A DNA stretch of 64,000 bases from the NCBI RefSeq assembly GCF_020740795.1, contig NC_067289.1, positions 21,162,608-21,226,607 on the forward strand, in the 5' to 3' direction. The translations under genes and the position numbers were made by a program. A model generated the notes under the pieces. It did no database searches. It saw only the letters and a list, made by a program, of their open reading frames with translations, and was not told the origin of the DNA. The stretch is from Apus apus. Its lineage: Eukaryota; Chordata; Aves; Apodiformes; Apodidae. Numbering within the stretch: the first letter of the stretch is position 1; each line of letters begins with the position of its first letter. Positions 14,931 through 27,467 of this stretch are shown piece by piece.

Positions 14931-17900
14931 TTTCCTATCTCATAAGAATAAAATCATTAATAAAGCCTCACAATATTGTTACAGTGAGAGGCATTTCTTT
15001 AAATAAATAGATACTTTAGGGCCTATCAACCAGAAACTTTTGACATCCAAAGAGAGGAGAGCCAAATAAGTGCCAGTGCCAGAATGGCTCTGCTTCCCCC
15101 ATGAAGATAATAATGTAGTTCTGCTTCTCCAGCTAGCCCCTAGGCTTTCATAGCAGTTTCACAGGATCCTCTTAACATCATTTGAACAGCCAAAGGATAG
15201 ACAGGAGCTGGCAAATAAACACTTCCCTACACTTCCACATGTGAGACACTTCATAAAACCTTCACATCTGAGTTTACCTCAAGGGCATCGCATACTTTGC
15301 AATTTAGATAAGTTATTATGCCCATCATTTGCTGAGCTCAGTGGAATGCCTGTTTCATAAATCTGAAAGCAGAGCAAACATGGACGAGCGAATAAAAGAA
15401 CAGATGTAACTTATATAAGGATAAGCATATAACAAGAGCTGCACTAATATATGTGAATACGAAATGAAGTAAAATTAGCTCATCATATTATATATCTTTT
15501 AGCCAGACACATAGATTTTCAGCAGTTGACCTCTGCTTACTACTTCTCTGCCTCCTGCAGCAGCAGGGGAACACTATCTGATGAACTGTGCTCTTCCACT
15601 GACATTATTTCTTAATTGAAAATCAAGCCATGGAAGAGGGCCATGGAGTTGCTAGGCTTTTGGTCAGCCAGAGGAGCAACAAGGGAGATTCATTGCGTGT
15701 TGATGGAAAGTGGACGTGTTGCTGAATAGCACTGTGTGGCCACCACGACAGTGAGGTGATGGATGGGACTTTGTGGCATCTTGTAAAGTCATCCAAACCC
15801 ATGCCAGAGCCACTGGGAACTGTGCTTGTCCTCAGAACACACGGGCTTCAGAAGTTGGTGCATTTTGATGCACTCTTTTGAGACAACTTGGCTATTTGTG
15901 AACTAACAGAAGAAAATTGACTCCTGGTTCATTCTCATCGTGGGACAGTGATGCAGCCACATGTTTCACAAGTGCATGGACGCACTGTGAAAAGGGAGGG
16001 AGAAAGCAAAAGAGGGGAAAGGACAGGAAAAGCACATTTTCTGGAACAGGAGTGCAAGTCTAATGTGTAACATCTTATGTGTGATGAATTCAGAAAAGTG
16101 CAAATGCAAAAGGAAAATGCCAGTGGCACTGATTCAGGTAGACAGAGTGGAGGAAATAAAGGGCAGAGCAACCAGGTAGAAACACAGAAATTTTGTAAGA
16201 GTTGGCCAAAGATTGGCTTCATGCTAAGATTAGCAGAAACTTACTAAGACATTCCCGAAAGGATTAACTCAGAACCAGCGACAGCCTCGAGAGGCAGAAG
16301 AAACTACAGCAGAGGTTTCCAACCTGGCACAGAGGGAAGTTTTCAGACCAGGCAGAGGAAGTTAGGAGAGAACGTGAACAGAAAGTGAGATCTGCCCCGT
16401 TGAGTCTGAGGGGATACAAAGGAGATGTAGGCACCCAGAGAGTCCCATTAACAAGTTCAGCCTCACTGTAAGGACAATGAAAGTGTGAAGAGCATTCAAG
16501 GAGCTCTTTGTGTAAGAGAGGTGACAATGGGATTTCATGAGTTATCAATACTCCTGGTCCCTAAAATCAATTCCTGCCCTTATAAGTCTCTGGTTCTTTG
16601 TGTCTCACACAAGAAAAGAAAAGGAACCCCAGGCAGATGTCTATGTGGCCCTCAGCTACATTGGGAAAAACAACTGCATCCTATCCATTTCCCACCCATA
16701 ATGCTGAGCTACTTAGTGACCATGCACTGAACAGCTCTACCTGCTGATCACAGCTAAACCAGCAATGCAACATCAAAACAGAGGCTGGGGCTACTAAGAA
16801 ACAGTGACCTTTCAGGCTTAGAAGGTTTTATTCAAATCTGAGGTAGATGCAGGAAGTTTCAAGTTTGCTGTTCCACACCAGAGGGAAAGTTTTTGTACAT
16901 AAAAACATGTTTTTTTTCCCAGCTAAATCAGTTTCTATTAACAGATATCATCTACACCTATAACTCTTGGGTCCTCACACAAAACACTGCTAATATAATT
17001 GGGAAAGAGTGCTGTGTGATGAGAAAGGCCTTCGTCTATTCCACCAAGCTATAGGTGCAATAAGTTATTGGAATAATTTCAAATAGCAGCAAATCTAGCA
17101 AGTGAGCAGTAAATGTCCTAAAAACTGGAATAATGTAGCTGGTTGGAGCTGCCTGGCAGTTAAATCACAGACAATTCTGGGCAATAACATTCCTCACTCA
17201 AGGATTTAGATAAACATTTCCCTAGCCCTTACTAGTCACACTGTCAGTTACAAATGAGCAGTCTGCTTACCTGCTGCCCCCTACCAGAGAAGGTCTCCAG
17301 CCCTATAAACACTTGCTACAGGTATTGTTACTGCTGTGAAAAACAGCATGAGCCAACAAGACTGCTCATAGTAAACACTGTGCAGGGCTGTGATTTCAGG
17401 AGATCTTGCCAACTACAAAAGAGCTATCCGAGTTGTAAAGTACTTAATAAAGGTAATTCATTACCATCATCAGTGTTATTTCTAGTCAGTTCTTCATCAG
17501 CAAAAACTTTTTCCTCCATCATCTTTCAGCACTGGAGCTTTGCTAGTGTGCTGAGAACCTACTGGCAAACTCTGGGTTTCTGTGTGTCCCTGAGCTCATT
17601 GCTGCAGGATGGAAACGCTCAGCGGCGCTGCCTGTCAGGCTGCTCTTGGTAAAGAAAGGCAGAGCACAGGAACAAGGCACGTGGAAATACAAAAACACAG
17701 CACGAGGAACAACGTATTTATCCTTGGCATCAGCATCTGAACCTATGAACATTTCTAGAAGCGGCTCCAAGGCCGGGGTTGTGCAGTCAGTGGGTTACAC
17801 TGCCAGACAAACTGCCAGTTCGTGGCAGTTCAGATCGGGCACTACCGTGCAAGCCTGCTCAGTTCCAAAGCCACCATCACAGCTCCAGTAGGCTTCTCTT

Positions 17901-19027
17901 AACACACAAACAGTAAAATCATGTTTGATTTTTTTCCAGACACTGAGCAACCTTTTTTCTAACTAACCTTAACGGAAGGTACAGATTAGGGTTTCATTTT
18001 TATTAAAGTATCAATAGCTTTTCTAAAGCATATGCTCACCTTTTCCTCCTTACTCTATACAGCCATCCCTACCTACTCATATGCCCTTCAAGTACCGTTT
18101 CGTTGGTTATGTTCACTCCAAGGAATGCTTTAGGAAGTATCTCTGGGAGACTAAGGAAAATGTTGAGAGGTACTTCATGTTTAAAAGCAGCTCATTTGCC
18201 TTCTATTACTAACAGCTCCCAAGGAATAAAAATAGATTCTGCATGCCAGAAGATCCTTTTTGCCATTACAAGTTACTTATAGCTCCTGCATGTATTTTCA
18301 AAAGCACCTGCTTCTTATTTGAGAGTGACTCCTCCGACTTGTATTGGGATTTAGGAAGTTGGGATGTTTAGGCATTATAGACAATCCATACACACGTCTC
18401 TGCGAGATGGATCTTTACAATTGTACAGTTTACAGAGGCTGCTCACTGCTACTGCATCTACAGTTTCTTCTAAACAGAGTTATTTTTCTAAATGAGTTTA
18501 TCCCAATGGGATCCTGGCTCTTTCTCATTTCATTCTAAACTCTTTAGCAGGTACTACAACTGACATTTTGTATTTGTGTTCATAATCATGCCAATCATTT
18601 AAAAGACGTGCTTTCAAGTTAGCTGGTGACTAGAATAGCTCCCCATTTTTTTGGATAAGCCACAAAGCTTTCTTTGGACCATCAGTAAGCCATCAAACAC
18701 AGACATCTGGTCCTTGGAACAGCCCCCTTGCAGCAAAGGTTGACAAGTTTTGTGACATCTGTGGCCCATCAGGACTTGGACAAAGCCAGGCTGAATGATG
18801 AATAGTATTGCAGTGTTCCCTCATCGTAGCTGCTACATGCCATGCACTTGGGAACCAGATGAGGGATGTCTTATCCTCGTGAGGGCATAGGAAGGACAAA
18901 GAATACACTTGCATTGTGGTATTTCAGGGCAAAACCAGACCCATTCAGGCAAGTTAACAAGTGACTGATAGGGCATTACCAGGAAGACAGCAAGTTTTTC
19001 AGAAAAGGAGATGTGAACTTCCCACAA

Positions 19028-19105
19028 ATCCCTGCTCTGAGGAGGAGGTTGGTCTAGATGACCTCCAGAGGTTCCTTACACTGGAATCTCCCCATGATTA
19101 GAATT
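19028..19105 (+). mobile_element. CR1 LINE 3'-end relic (about 80 bp)
   Basis: The stretch reads GGAGGTTGGTCTAGATGACC followed by TCCAGAGGTTCC. That is the end of avian CR1 elements (consensus GGTTGGACTAGATGACCTCCAGAGGTCC, from memory). Only the 3' tail survives, in sense orientation, inside the last SPATA16 intron. Confidence 0.8.
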
Positions 19106-20870
19106 CAGCTGCAGACAGCAAGTGCTGCTTACACGTCCCTCCATGCCACCAGGGTGACATCCAGAGAGCAAGGCAGAACACTCACAGCAGAGAGTCTCTC
19201 CCCTTTATCCATCACTGGACAACATGTACAAAGGGGCAAGACTAGAAAGATTTTTATATGCTCCAAAGAAGGCCTCGATTGTTCCTTATCTTTGTGTGGA
19301 TCTACATAATGTCCTTTTCAAAAACTTTTGTAGGTCTGAGTCAAATCCTAAGCCAAGGGGAAACCATATATTGCCTCACCTGATTAGATCCTATCCCTCC
19401 AGCTGATCCTGCTGCACTGCCTGTCACCCAAAGAGCTGGGTGCTCTCATTGCACACACTGGGTTGCAGAAGTGTACCAAAACCATAAGCACTTACAGCTT
19501 CTGCCCAACATTAGAGAATGATGTAAAACTGCTTCAGCTAAGAATGAGCTGATCACCTCAGTATTCACATGTGCCACAGATAATTTTCCTCTCCCAGCAA
19601 ACTCAGAGCTGGAATTCAGAGCAGACTAATTGACTCCATCCAGGTACTTCTGCTGCACTAATTATGTTTTTCACCTTCTCACTCTGTGTCACTGTAAAAA
19701 TGCCTCGATGTGTGGCACTGAGGAGAAGCAGACACAACCTCATGCATTTACTGGATTTTCTATGAGAATAAAAGAGCAGAATTACTTTTGAGAAGTGGCC
19801 TGTCAGTGCTGCAGCTCTATGCTGGTGTCTCAGCAGCACAGCAAAAGCTGTGCCATCAAGGCCAGCAGCCTCTTGGTGTGAGGACACACACAGAGGCTTC
19901 GTCCTTCCCATTCATTCCTCTGTCTTAAAAAATAGTGTCATTTCCTTCAGGTGGGACCAACAAGTCTGATTTTCTTGTCCTGTTTCTCATTTTCATTCAG
20001 GCATCAGCCAAGAGATATGTCTCTCCTAAACTCTCCTTAGCATAGACACACAGACCCAGCATCACCCCATTGCTTTGACTCCTCTTTGTGCACTCATGGG
20101 TACAAAACTGAAGGCAGAGAGTTGAAACACCAACACTATATATCTGTACTCTCACAGAAGCCCAGGTGGTTTTTTGGTGTTAACTCCATTGCTTGTTATT
20201 CTGCCCCTCCCCAAATCAACAGTTTCCACCACTGATATCTTCCACAACATACCATCAAAGCAAGAATTTGAAGTACAAAGGAGAATTTTGGGGCAATGTC
20301 AAACAAAAGCAATATTAAAGTAAGAGCACAAAATAAACTCTACGGAGTACCTGGCTCATTTTCAATTTTCTGTCCCCAAGCCCCTACACTTCTTTGCTTA
20401 CTTTCATCCCAAAGCACCTATAGGCACCACATGGATGTGCTGTGGATTAAGCATGTAGTTTGCTTTAAAGACATCTTTTGTTTCTGTTTCTTTCCTCTTT
20501 CCATTTGATCTTCATTCTACCTATTGACTCAAAGTACAAACATTGTCACTGCACCGCTGGGAGTAACTGGGGAGGCAGAAGTTCAGGATATCTTGAAAGT
20601 AAGATGTCATAGCAGTGGAAGATTAAAAATAGGTTGAAGCCCAGTCCTGCAGAGCCCTTCACTTGGGCTTCAGTGCTGCTTCAGCCTATAGAGTGGCTTC
20701 AGGGTTCAGCTATATAACCCTAGGATTCAGTCTCAGTGTCAGTCTGTGGCCAGTTATTGCTCTGTTTGGGAATAAATCCTCAGTCTTTTCCCAAATCCAC
20801 ATCCCTACAACAGCTGCAGCTCTAAGATCAAGCACATATGAGGTGCTTACAAACTATGCCCTTCTACCTA

Positions 20871-20928
20871 CCCCCCCTCCACACAGATTCCCTTTTAAAC
20901 AGTTATAAAGGAGAGGGGGGGGGGGGGG
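20871..20928. repeat. C7 tract followed by G14 tract
   Basis: Seven C at 20871-20877 and fourteen uninterrupted G at 20915-20928, separated by 37 bases. The G run is within an AGAG purine stretch. Confidence 0.85.
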
Positions 20929-23347
20929 AAAGTGAAGTTATTGATTTTAAAAATTTGCATTTCCTGATGAGAGCCCTGAAGGTGGCTCCCCACAGTCAGG
21001 CAGCAGCAGAGCGGGCACAGGGAGGTTTTAAATCAAGGCAAAAAGGCAGAAGGTAATGCTTCCAATTTACTTTCTTAAAATGAAATGTGCAAGCTAAAAA
21101 GCCATGAATAAGCACTACTGAACACTGCAGCCACCAAAAAGAGATTTTTAAGCCATTCCTCACCTCTTTATCTTGTCAAGAGACCGTATTTTCATTGTGT
21201 TGGTACGGTAATTTAAATCATGCCAGGGCTCAGAGCATACAGTGTAATTGTAACTTGGTGAGGGTTTGAATGTCATCACTGCTGTGCAAATAACATCATC
21301 AGCTCATCAGCTGTGTCAGTAACATTGCAATTATGTAAGCAACTATTATTTCCACCTCTGATATTCCATATTAGAACTTATTTTGGAGGCTGGAGCTGAC
21401 AGGCATTCTATAAAAACGAAAAGCACACAAGCAGCCGAGCCATGGTTCAAGGTAGGAAGATCATTTCACTGGGGCTGTCTGGTGGCATCACCAGTGCAGG
21501 CAATGCTGGATGGTCCTAAAGGAGTTGCTGGAACAATTCCTGCTTTTCTGGTGCCCCCTTCACCCTCACCCCACAGCCTACCTGTTACCCAGGACCTGTT
21601 TCCCTTCCTCTTACCATACTTAGTGCTCACCCAGATGCAAACACTACCCCCAAACCAGAAAAGATTAGTTTTTAACTGCAGAAGAAAATTAAGTAGACAG
21701 TTTAATTTGCTCTGCTGCAGAAGAGTCTTAGGGGCTTGTTGCTCTTTTTTTAATATGGCTAATCCCCCAGACTGGAACTTGGCACTATGTGATTAGTCTT
21801 TCTGAGACTTCCCATGTACTTTTGACCAGACCAATAATTTCTTAGGCTTTTACTTCAGCATCTTAAAACTGAGGCTAGCATAACGATTCTTTTCTATAAT
21901 CCTCTGCATGTTTATACCATAAACACATCACAACAGAGCTGGTCTGTAAGTCTTCAGAGAGCCCCAGCCTCCTCATGTTCCTGTTGCAAGGTATCTCCTG
22001 GCAAAGGAGGAGCAGAAGCCCAGGAGCAAGCACCCAGCAAGGTTCACCTGTGTGGCAGAAAACTTTTCCATGGCATCACACATGCAAAGCTCATCTACTG
22101 CAAATGTCACCCCTGCAAACTTCACAGAGAGGAGGAGGCAGAGCTCCTCTCCCAAACACCTTGCTTGTGCCCTCAGCACCCCAGAGAGGCAGAACTAACC
22201 ATCCACAAACTGTGCTGCTCACCTTATTGCCTCTCTCTCACACACCTCCCTCAGCAACACAAACCATGGCCAGTGCACACGACACAGCTTCACCTTCAGG
22301 GCTGAGGAGCACTTTAGGAACAGCTCAATATATTAATAAATACAATAGGAAGCCATGCTCAGGTTAATTCACAGTCAGCTCTTCTGTGTCGTGCCCGCAG
22401 CAGCAACGCTCTGCTGAACACCTGTCAGGATGATCGATTGGGACTTTTTTTTTTCTTCTTTTTTTTTTTAAATATTACAGCTTAAAATGCAATTGGAAGA
22501 TTGATTCTTTGAATCCTCACATTGCATAGGGTCTAGGTCTTGAGGATAACTCAGTGTGAAGGGAGATGATTCTCATCTTCACCTTACAGAAACGCTGCGT
22601 ATCGCAAAAGCTGACAAAAGGCATGAAAAAAGGTAAAGTATGGGCAAAGAGAGCCATAAAATTATTAATGCCTGGTATTTACAGAAAACCTGTGCACAGT
22701 ACTATTAATCTATATTTTTTATTGTTTTGAAATCACCTCTGCAAGGAAGTCGTGTCTCTTTGAATGTACTCTTTATTAGAATAATTACGTTTTTATTTGG
22801 GGGTACACTGTGGTCATCTATTCTTTTGCTATATTCTTTAATGTATTATACTCATGGGAAAACATTTATTCAGAACTTCATTTTAATTTAATAGAAAAAT
22901 GGTTCTTGCCATGGCAATGTGGAATACTCATTTTTCTCCTTTTGTTGATTTTTGGCATATAAATGCCAGAAGCCTCTGTTCTCTTTCCTTATCAAGAAAA
23001 CCTTGCCTGAGATTAATTTCCTCATCATCCCTTCCTTTTAAAGTGGCTGTTTTCCAGTGCCATTTAAAGACAGAGTTGTGATAAATTCCTGTTTTCAATG
23101 TACAGATTTCAATGAAAGAGTCTATTCCACAGCAGTAAAGTAATTGAATCCAAATGGAAAGGGACCAAAAAAAAAAAATAAATGACAAAATCAGGTACCA
23201 CTACTCCAGCCAATGGTATGAGAGATGCCTTCACGTATTTTTCTTTCTAATGACAATTAGCTTTGAAATAAACTAATTGCAGAAGTTTTTTAAGTTTTTA
23301 TAGAAGGAAAGGGACATGCTTCTGACACCACTTCTTTCTCATTGCAG

Positions 23348-23431
23348 AGTGGACTAATTGAAGACTACTTATACCAAGCAGAAGTCGATTACTTAGAGAA
23401 CAAAACGCTGGGAATAGATAAGATGGAATAA
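23348..23431 (+). CDS. SPATA16: SPATA16, last coding exon with stop codon
   Basis: An acceptor ending TTTCTCATTGCAG opens this exon in phase 0, which matches the phase-0 donor at 11099. The 27 codons begin SGLIEDYLYQAEVDYLENK and are closed by TAA at 23429-23431. The motif xIEDYLYQxE aligns with the human SPATA16 ending (IEDFLYQLE, from memory), so the splice to 11099 over a 12.2-kb intron is well supported. Human SPATA16 continues with a further lysine/arginine-rich tail. Here the frame stops after IDKME, so the basic tail is absent or lies in an exon I did not find. A shifted start (23350) would hit a stop at once. Confidence 0.78.
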   Translation, partial: SGLIEDYLYQAEVDYLENKTLGIDKME

Positions 23432-23432
23432 A
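23427..23432 (+). terminator. AATAAA overlapping the SPATA16 stop codon
   Basis: AATAAA occupies these six bases and contains the TAA stop of SPATA16. It is too close to the stop to be assumed functional. The better placed signal is 23654-23659. Confidence 0.3.
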
Positions 23433-23653
23433 TGAAAATGAAGAGGACTCACAGAGCAACATTAGAGCCTTGAAAATGCAATACTGTCCCTTACCAGCTC
23501 TGAAGACATAGCCACACAGCAAACAAGAAAATTAACACTACATGTTTGGTAGGTAGGTCAAGAAGAGCCACTTTTCTATGTAATGAGCCTTCCCCTCCCT
23601 GCAGGGTATCTTTAGCAAGACACTCCTGCACTTTGTTAGTGTTAAGTGTGTGG

Positions 23654-23659
23654 AATAAA
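23654..23659 (+). terminator. SPATA16: Candidate SPATA16 polyadenylation signal
   Basis: This is a canonical AATAAA 223 nt after the SPATA16 stop, followed within 50 nt by T-rich sequence (CTTGTTTATTT). It is the best-placed signal for the 3' end of the transcript. Cleavage was not demonstrated. Confidence 0.5.
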
Positions 23660-23948
23660 TGTCTGCGAAAGGCTTATTTTAAATTGCCTTGTTTATTTAA
23701 ATAGCAACACCCAGCCAAAGAGAGGCTTGTACTTTCTGCTCTGAGAATATTCTGCATCCAAATTCTACAAGATCCTTCTGGTTTGATTATCACCCAAGAA
23801 GCATGGAAAACAGGGATCCCTCCATCCTCAGCTAAGAGGAATTCAGCCTCAAGTCGCCTTCTTTCCAGATTCGTGCTTTACACTATGGATATTGGTACAA
23901 TTTGTGGGTGAAAAGTGCCATCCTGCACCTTACAGCCGTAGCAACTAC

Positions 23949-23983
23949 AAGAAAGAAAGAAAAGAAAAAAAAAAAAAAAAAAG
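23949..23983. repeat. Purine (GAAA)n / poly(A) tract beside a CR1
   Basis: AGAAAGAAAGAAAAG followed by about 18 A and GGG. It lies about 50 bp before the 3' end of an inverted CR1. CR1 elements do not normally carry poly(A), so it is probably an independent simple repeat. Confidence 0.6.
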
Positions 23984-24035
23984 GGACCTCAGCTGCTTCC
24001 CATGGTTAAGGATGTGAAGCATAGCACTCCCCTGA

Positions 24036-24899
24036 ATCACAGAATCACCAAGGCTGGAAAAGACCTTTAAGATAATCAAGTCCAGCCTATGACCAACACC
24101 ATCACATCGGCTAGACCAAGGCACTAAGTGCCACATCCAGCCTTTTCCTGAACACATCCTGGGATGGTGCCTTCACCACCTCCCTAGGGAGTCCATTCCA
24201 ATGTCTAATCACCCTCTCTGTGAGGAAGTACTTCCTAATATCCAACCTAAACCTCCCCTGGAGCAGCTTGAGGCAGCTTGAGCCCTCTCGTCTTGTTCCT
24301 GGTTGCCTGGAAAAAGAGCCCAGCCCTCATCTGACTCCAGCCTCTCTTCAGGTAGTTGAAGAGAGTGAGAAGGTCCCTCCTGAGACTCCTCTTCTCCAGG
24401 CTAAACAACCCCAGCTCCCTCAGCCTATCCCTGTAAGACTTTCCCTCTAGTCCCTTCACCAGCCTCGTTGCTCTCCTGTGGACCCTCTCCAGCACCTCAA
24501 TATCCTTCTTGAAGTGAGGGGCCCAGAACTGGACACAGTACTAGAGGTGAGGCTTCACCAGTGCTGTGTACAGGGGGAGAATTACATCCCTACTCCTGCT
24601 GCCCACACTATTCCTGATACAAGCCATTGGCCTTCCGGGCCACCTGGACACACTGCTGGCTCATGTTTAACCGGCTGTCAACCGGTACTCCCAGGTTCCT
24701 CTCTGCTGGGCTACTCTTCAGCCACTCTTCCCCCAGCCAGTAGTGCTGCCTGGGGTTATTGTGGCCAAAGTGCAGGACTCTGTACTTGGTCTTGTTGAAT
24801 TTCATGACGTTGGCCTCAGCCCATCAACCCAGCCTTGTCCAGGTCCTTCTGCAGCTTCTTCCTACCCTCTGGCAGATCGACACTCCCCCCTGGCAGCAG
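24036..24899 (-). mobile_element. CR1 LINE, 5'-truncated, about 860 bp
   Basis: The low-coordinate edge reads TCACAGAATCACCAAGGCTG, the reverse complement of the CR1 3' end. Reading the - strand gives the end of the CR1 pol frame. One conceptual stretch around 24608-24805 begins [14 protein letters not shown] and contains [15 protein letters not shown], characteristic of the C-terminal part of CR1 reverse-transcriptase proteins. Another at 24247-24495 contains [12 protein letters not shown] and [23 protein letters not shown] residues. The pieces are in different frames, so the copy is a dead fossil truncated at its 5' side near 24899. Confidence 0.92.
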
Positions 24900-27089
24900 T
24901 CAGTCCTGTAGGCATATCTTCCATGTCATCAAGAGAGCACAGATTCCCAAATCCCCTGAGACCTCTTGCGAGTGAGCAGAGGAACACAACTTTTCAGCCA
25001 AGACATCAGATGATGTTTGACAGCCATCCCAGCTGACACATGCAGGCTGGCATTTCCCTCTTGTTCACTATGTTTACTTTGCACGCAAATAACCTTATCC
25101 TATAAACCCAGCACTCAGTTCATTACATTTTGTCTTTCAAAGGTGACTTTAAAACAAAAGATAGAAAGAAAAATTCTACCTCCTGGCTCTAAGATTTAAT
25201 TAAAATCCAGGACCTCAAAGGTATTTAGCCACTTAATTCCCTTTACTTACTTATCACAGATAGGAGTCTAAATCCTACAGATTTTTAGCTGCTAGAGACC
25301 ATCTTTCTAGGCTCTCATAAAAGTTTTTTGAACACTAAGAGAAAACTGGCAAAAGCTTTGACAGTCCTTTGTTCATTGTTAATGGAATAAGTATAAAGAA
25401 ATCTTTTTGAGAAAATCTGAGCTAGCTTGAGATTCTTAAACACGTGGGACAGAGAAATTAAGAGTTATTGCCCTTTGGAGATAGCATTATTTTGCTATAG
25501 AGTTGGTTTTGTCAGGTGAGGTTTTATGATACATAGTGGCAATCATCCATCTTTGATGAGCAGACAGACACTAAATCAGACAGCTCCCCACAGATCATCA
25601 AGTCACAGGGAACACAGACTTTGGTAAATCGTGAGGCTTTAAGCAAATGCTCTAAATTTGATGAAAGCTGGCTTACAATACTGCAATATTTAATGCAAAA
25701 TCCAGTATTTTCACCTAGAATGAGACGTAAAATGCACTGAAAACTGGTGATATCTGAGAAGAAAAGAGGCAACATTGCCACTGAAAAACAGTTGTGGGTG
25801 CAACACGAACGAGCTGATCCGAGTGCACCGAGAAAACTATACCAGTCCCATGGTGGAGCTCAGCAAGAGACCCAGATCCAAGACAAGGTGTGACCTTTCA
25901 CTTTCCAGATACCAGGTAAGACAGAAAACTTGTCTTACACTGCAGATCAATAAACCACTGGGAGGAAGAGAGAGGTCGTAGCCCAAATCAATCTGTTAGG
26001 TGTCAGAAACATCTAGGCCAACACCTGGCTACAGTGCCCTTTAGCCTCCAGAAAGTCACGAAGTAAAGCCATTGTCAAGAGATAAAATCAGCTATAAAAC
26101 AACACAAAGCAAACGAGAAGGAGCCTCCATCATGGAGAAGGGCTTACTGTTTTCCAAAAACACCCATCTGCAACGCACAGATTCCCAGGCACAAACCTGC
26201 ACAGTATTTTATTCAGGACTCGTTGAGAGTCAACTTTACTCCATGAATATTCTACACTTTGGCTGGGCAATGGGGAAGAAGTGGCAGGGGGGATGGATTC
26301 ATGACACTTGCTGCATGCAGCATATTTTCTAAAGCATGAGCTTCACTACCATCACCTACAAAAATTAAAATATATTAAGAATTAACTTGCCTGTTGTAGA
26401 AATTGCAGGCTGTATTGTAACGATTCTCTGGCCTCTTAACTGGCCATTTCTATAGCGTGACGACATACCACGGTTCTTTCATTCAGAAAATATTATTACA
26501 AGTTAAACTTCATTCCTCACCCTCCTTTTTAAGGGTACTCTAAAAATAGTCTGGCCCATGGTTGCTGTGGCTATTTTATATCAAAAGGACACATCTGAGA
26601 CCACTGCCCAGGAGTTCCACTTTCAGGTCACTTCTCTTTCCAAGACTAGTATCTAAATGAATTATGTGGGTTCGTTTCCCTCCATCACAGAATTTTATTG
26701 TCACAAAAATGATTTATCTGTTGACAGCTGGGTTCACTGGCCCCAGGCAACTGATGTCAATTGAAACCACTCAATGAAAAGCAAAAAACACTACATCAGT
26801 TTAAGGAACGGGGAAAAATAAACACCCTTTACCCCAGGACTGCCTCGTAACTCTTCTGCTTTGCTTGCTGTTGCAATCCTTGCTTCCTTGTAAATGCCAG
26901 AACTTATGTACTAAGCCCTGGAAGGGATGATGAGCACAAGCAGAGTCAGGTATGTCTTTATTGCTGGGTTACAACATTAGTTCTGACTCAGAGAAGATAG
27001 ACCAGACAGAGCTTGGTCTTAACAAACACTTTTCACTTCCACTCTTTGTGAAGGCTATTCTGTCAAAACAGTGGGATAAAAAGACCCCA
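24900..27089. other. Intergenic DNA, nothing recognised
   Basis: Unique AT-rich sequence between two CR1 copies. No open frame here has splice sites or similarity that I can recognise. Confidence 0.5.
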
Positions 27090-27467
27090 GACCCCACCTC
27101 CCTACAATCTCCTTTCAGGTAGTTGTAGAGCACAATGAGGTCTCCCCTCAGCCTCCTCCAAACTAAACAACCCCATTTCCCTCAGCTACTCCTCATATTA
27201 TTTGTCCTCTAGACCCTTCCCCAGCTTGATGTCTCTCCTCTGGACACGCTCCAGCACCTCCATGTCCTTCCTGCATCGAGGGGCCCGGAGCTGCACCCAG
27301 CAGGCGAGGTGCAGCCTCACCAGTGCTGAGAGCAGGGACACGGTCACTTCCCTCCTCCTGCTGGCCATGCTGTTCCTGATGCAGGCCAGGACGCTTTTGG
27401 CCATCTCGGCCACCTGGGCACACTCCTGGCTCATGCTAAGCTGGCTGTTCACCAGCACCCCCAGTCC
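27090..27467 (-). mobile_element. CR1 LINE internal fragment, about 380 bp
   Basis: On the - strand the fragment encodes a decayed CR1 pol segment with [16 protein letters not shown] and [20 protein letters not shown]. It corresponds to the same part of pol as 24247-24700. It lacks the 3' terminal segment seen in the 24.0-kb copy and ends abruptly near 27467, where an unrelated sequence begins. Confidence 0.88.

Larger units (their letters stand above)
11100..23347 (+). other. Last SPATA16 intron (about 12.2 kb)
   Basis: The interval runs from a GT donor at 11100 to an AG acceptor at 23346-23347. It is AT-rich and unique-looking, apart from one short CR1 relic at 19.0 kb, an A-rich run at 14.89 kb and a C7/G14 pair at 20.9 kb. 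None of its open frames resembles a known protein or is framed by convincing splice sites. Confidence 0.6.

Noticed and set aside
21975..22367. 130-codon + strand frame, Ser/Thr/Pro rich
   Set aside because: No start context, motif or homologue; embedded in the last SPATA16 intron.
24220..24798. Overlapping + strand frames within the CR1 copy
   Set aside because: Antisense shadows of CR1 pol, which reads on the - strand.
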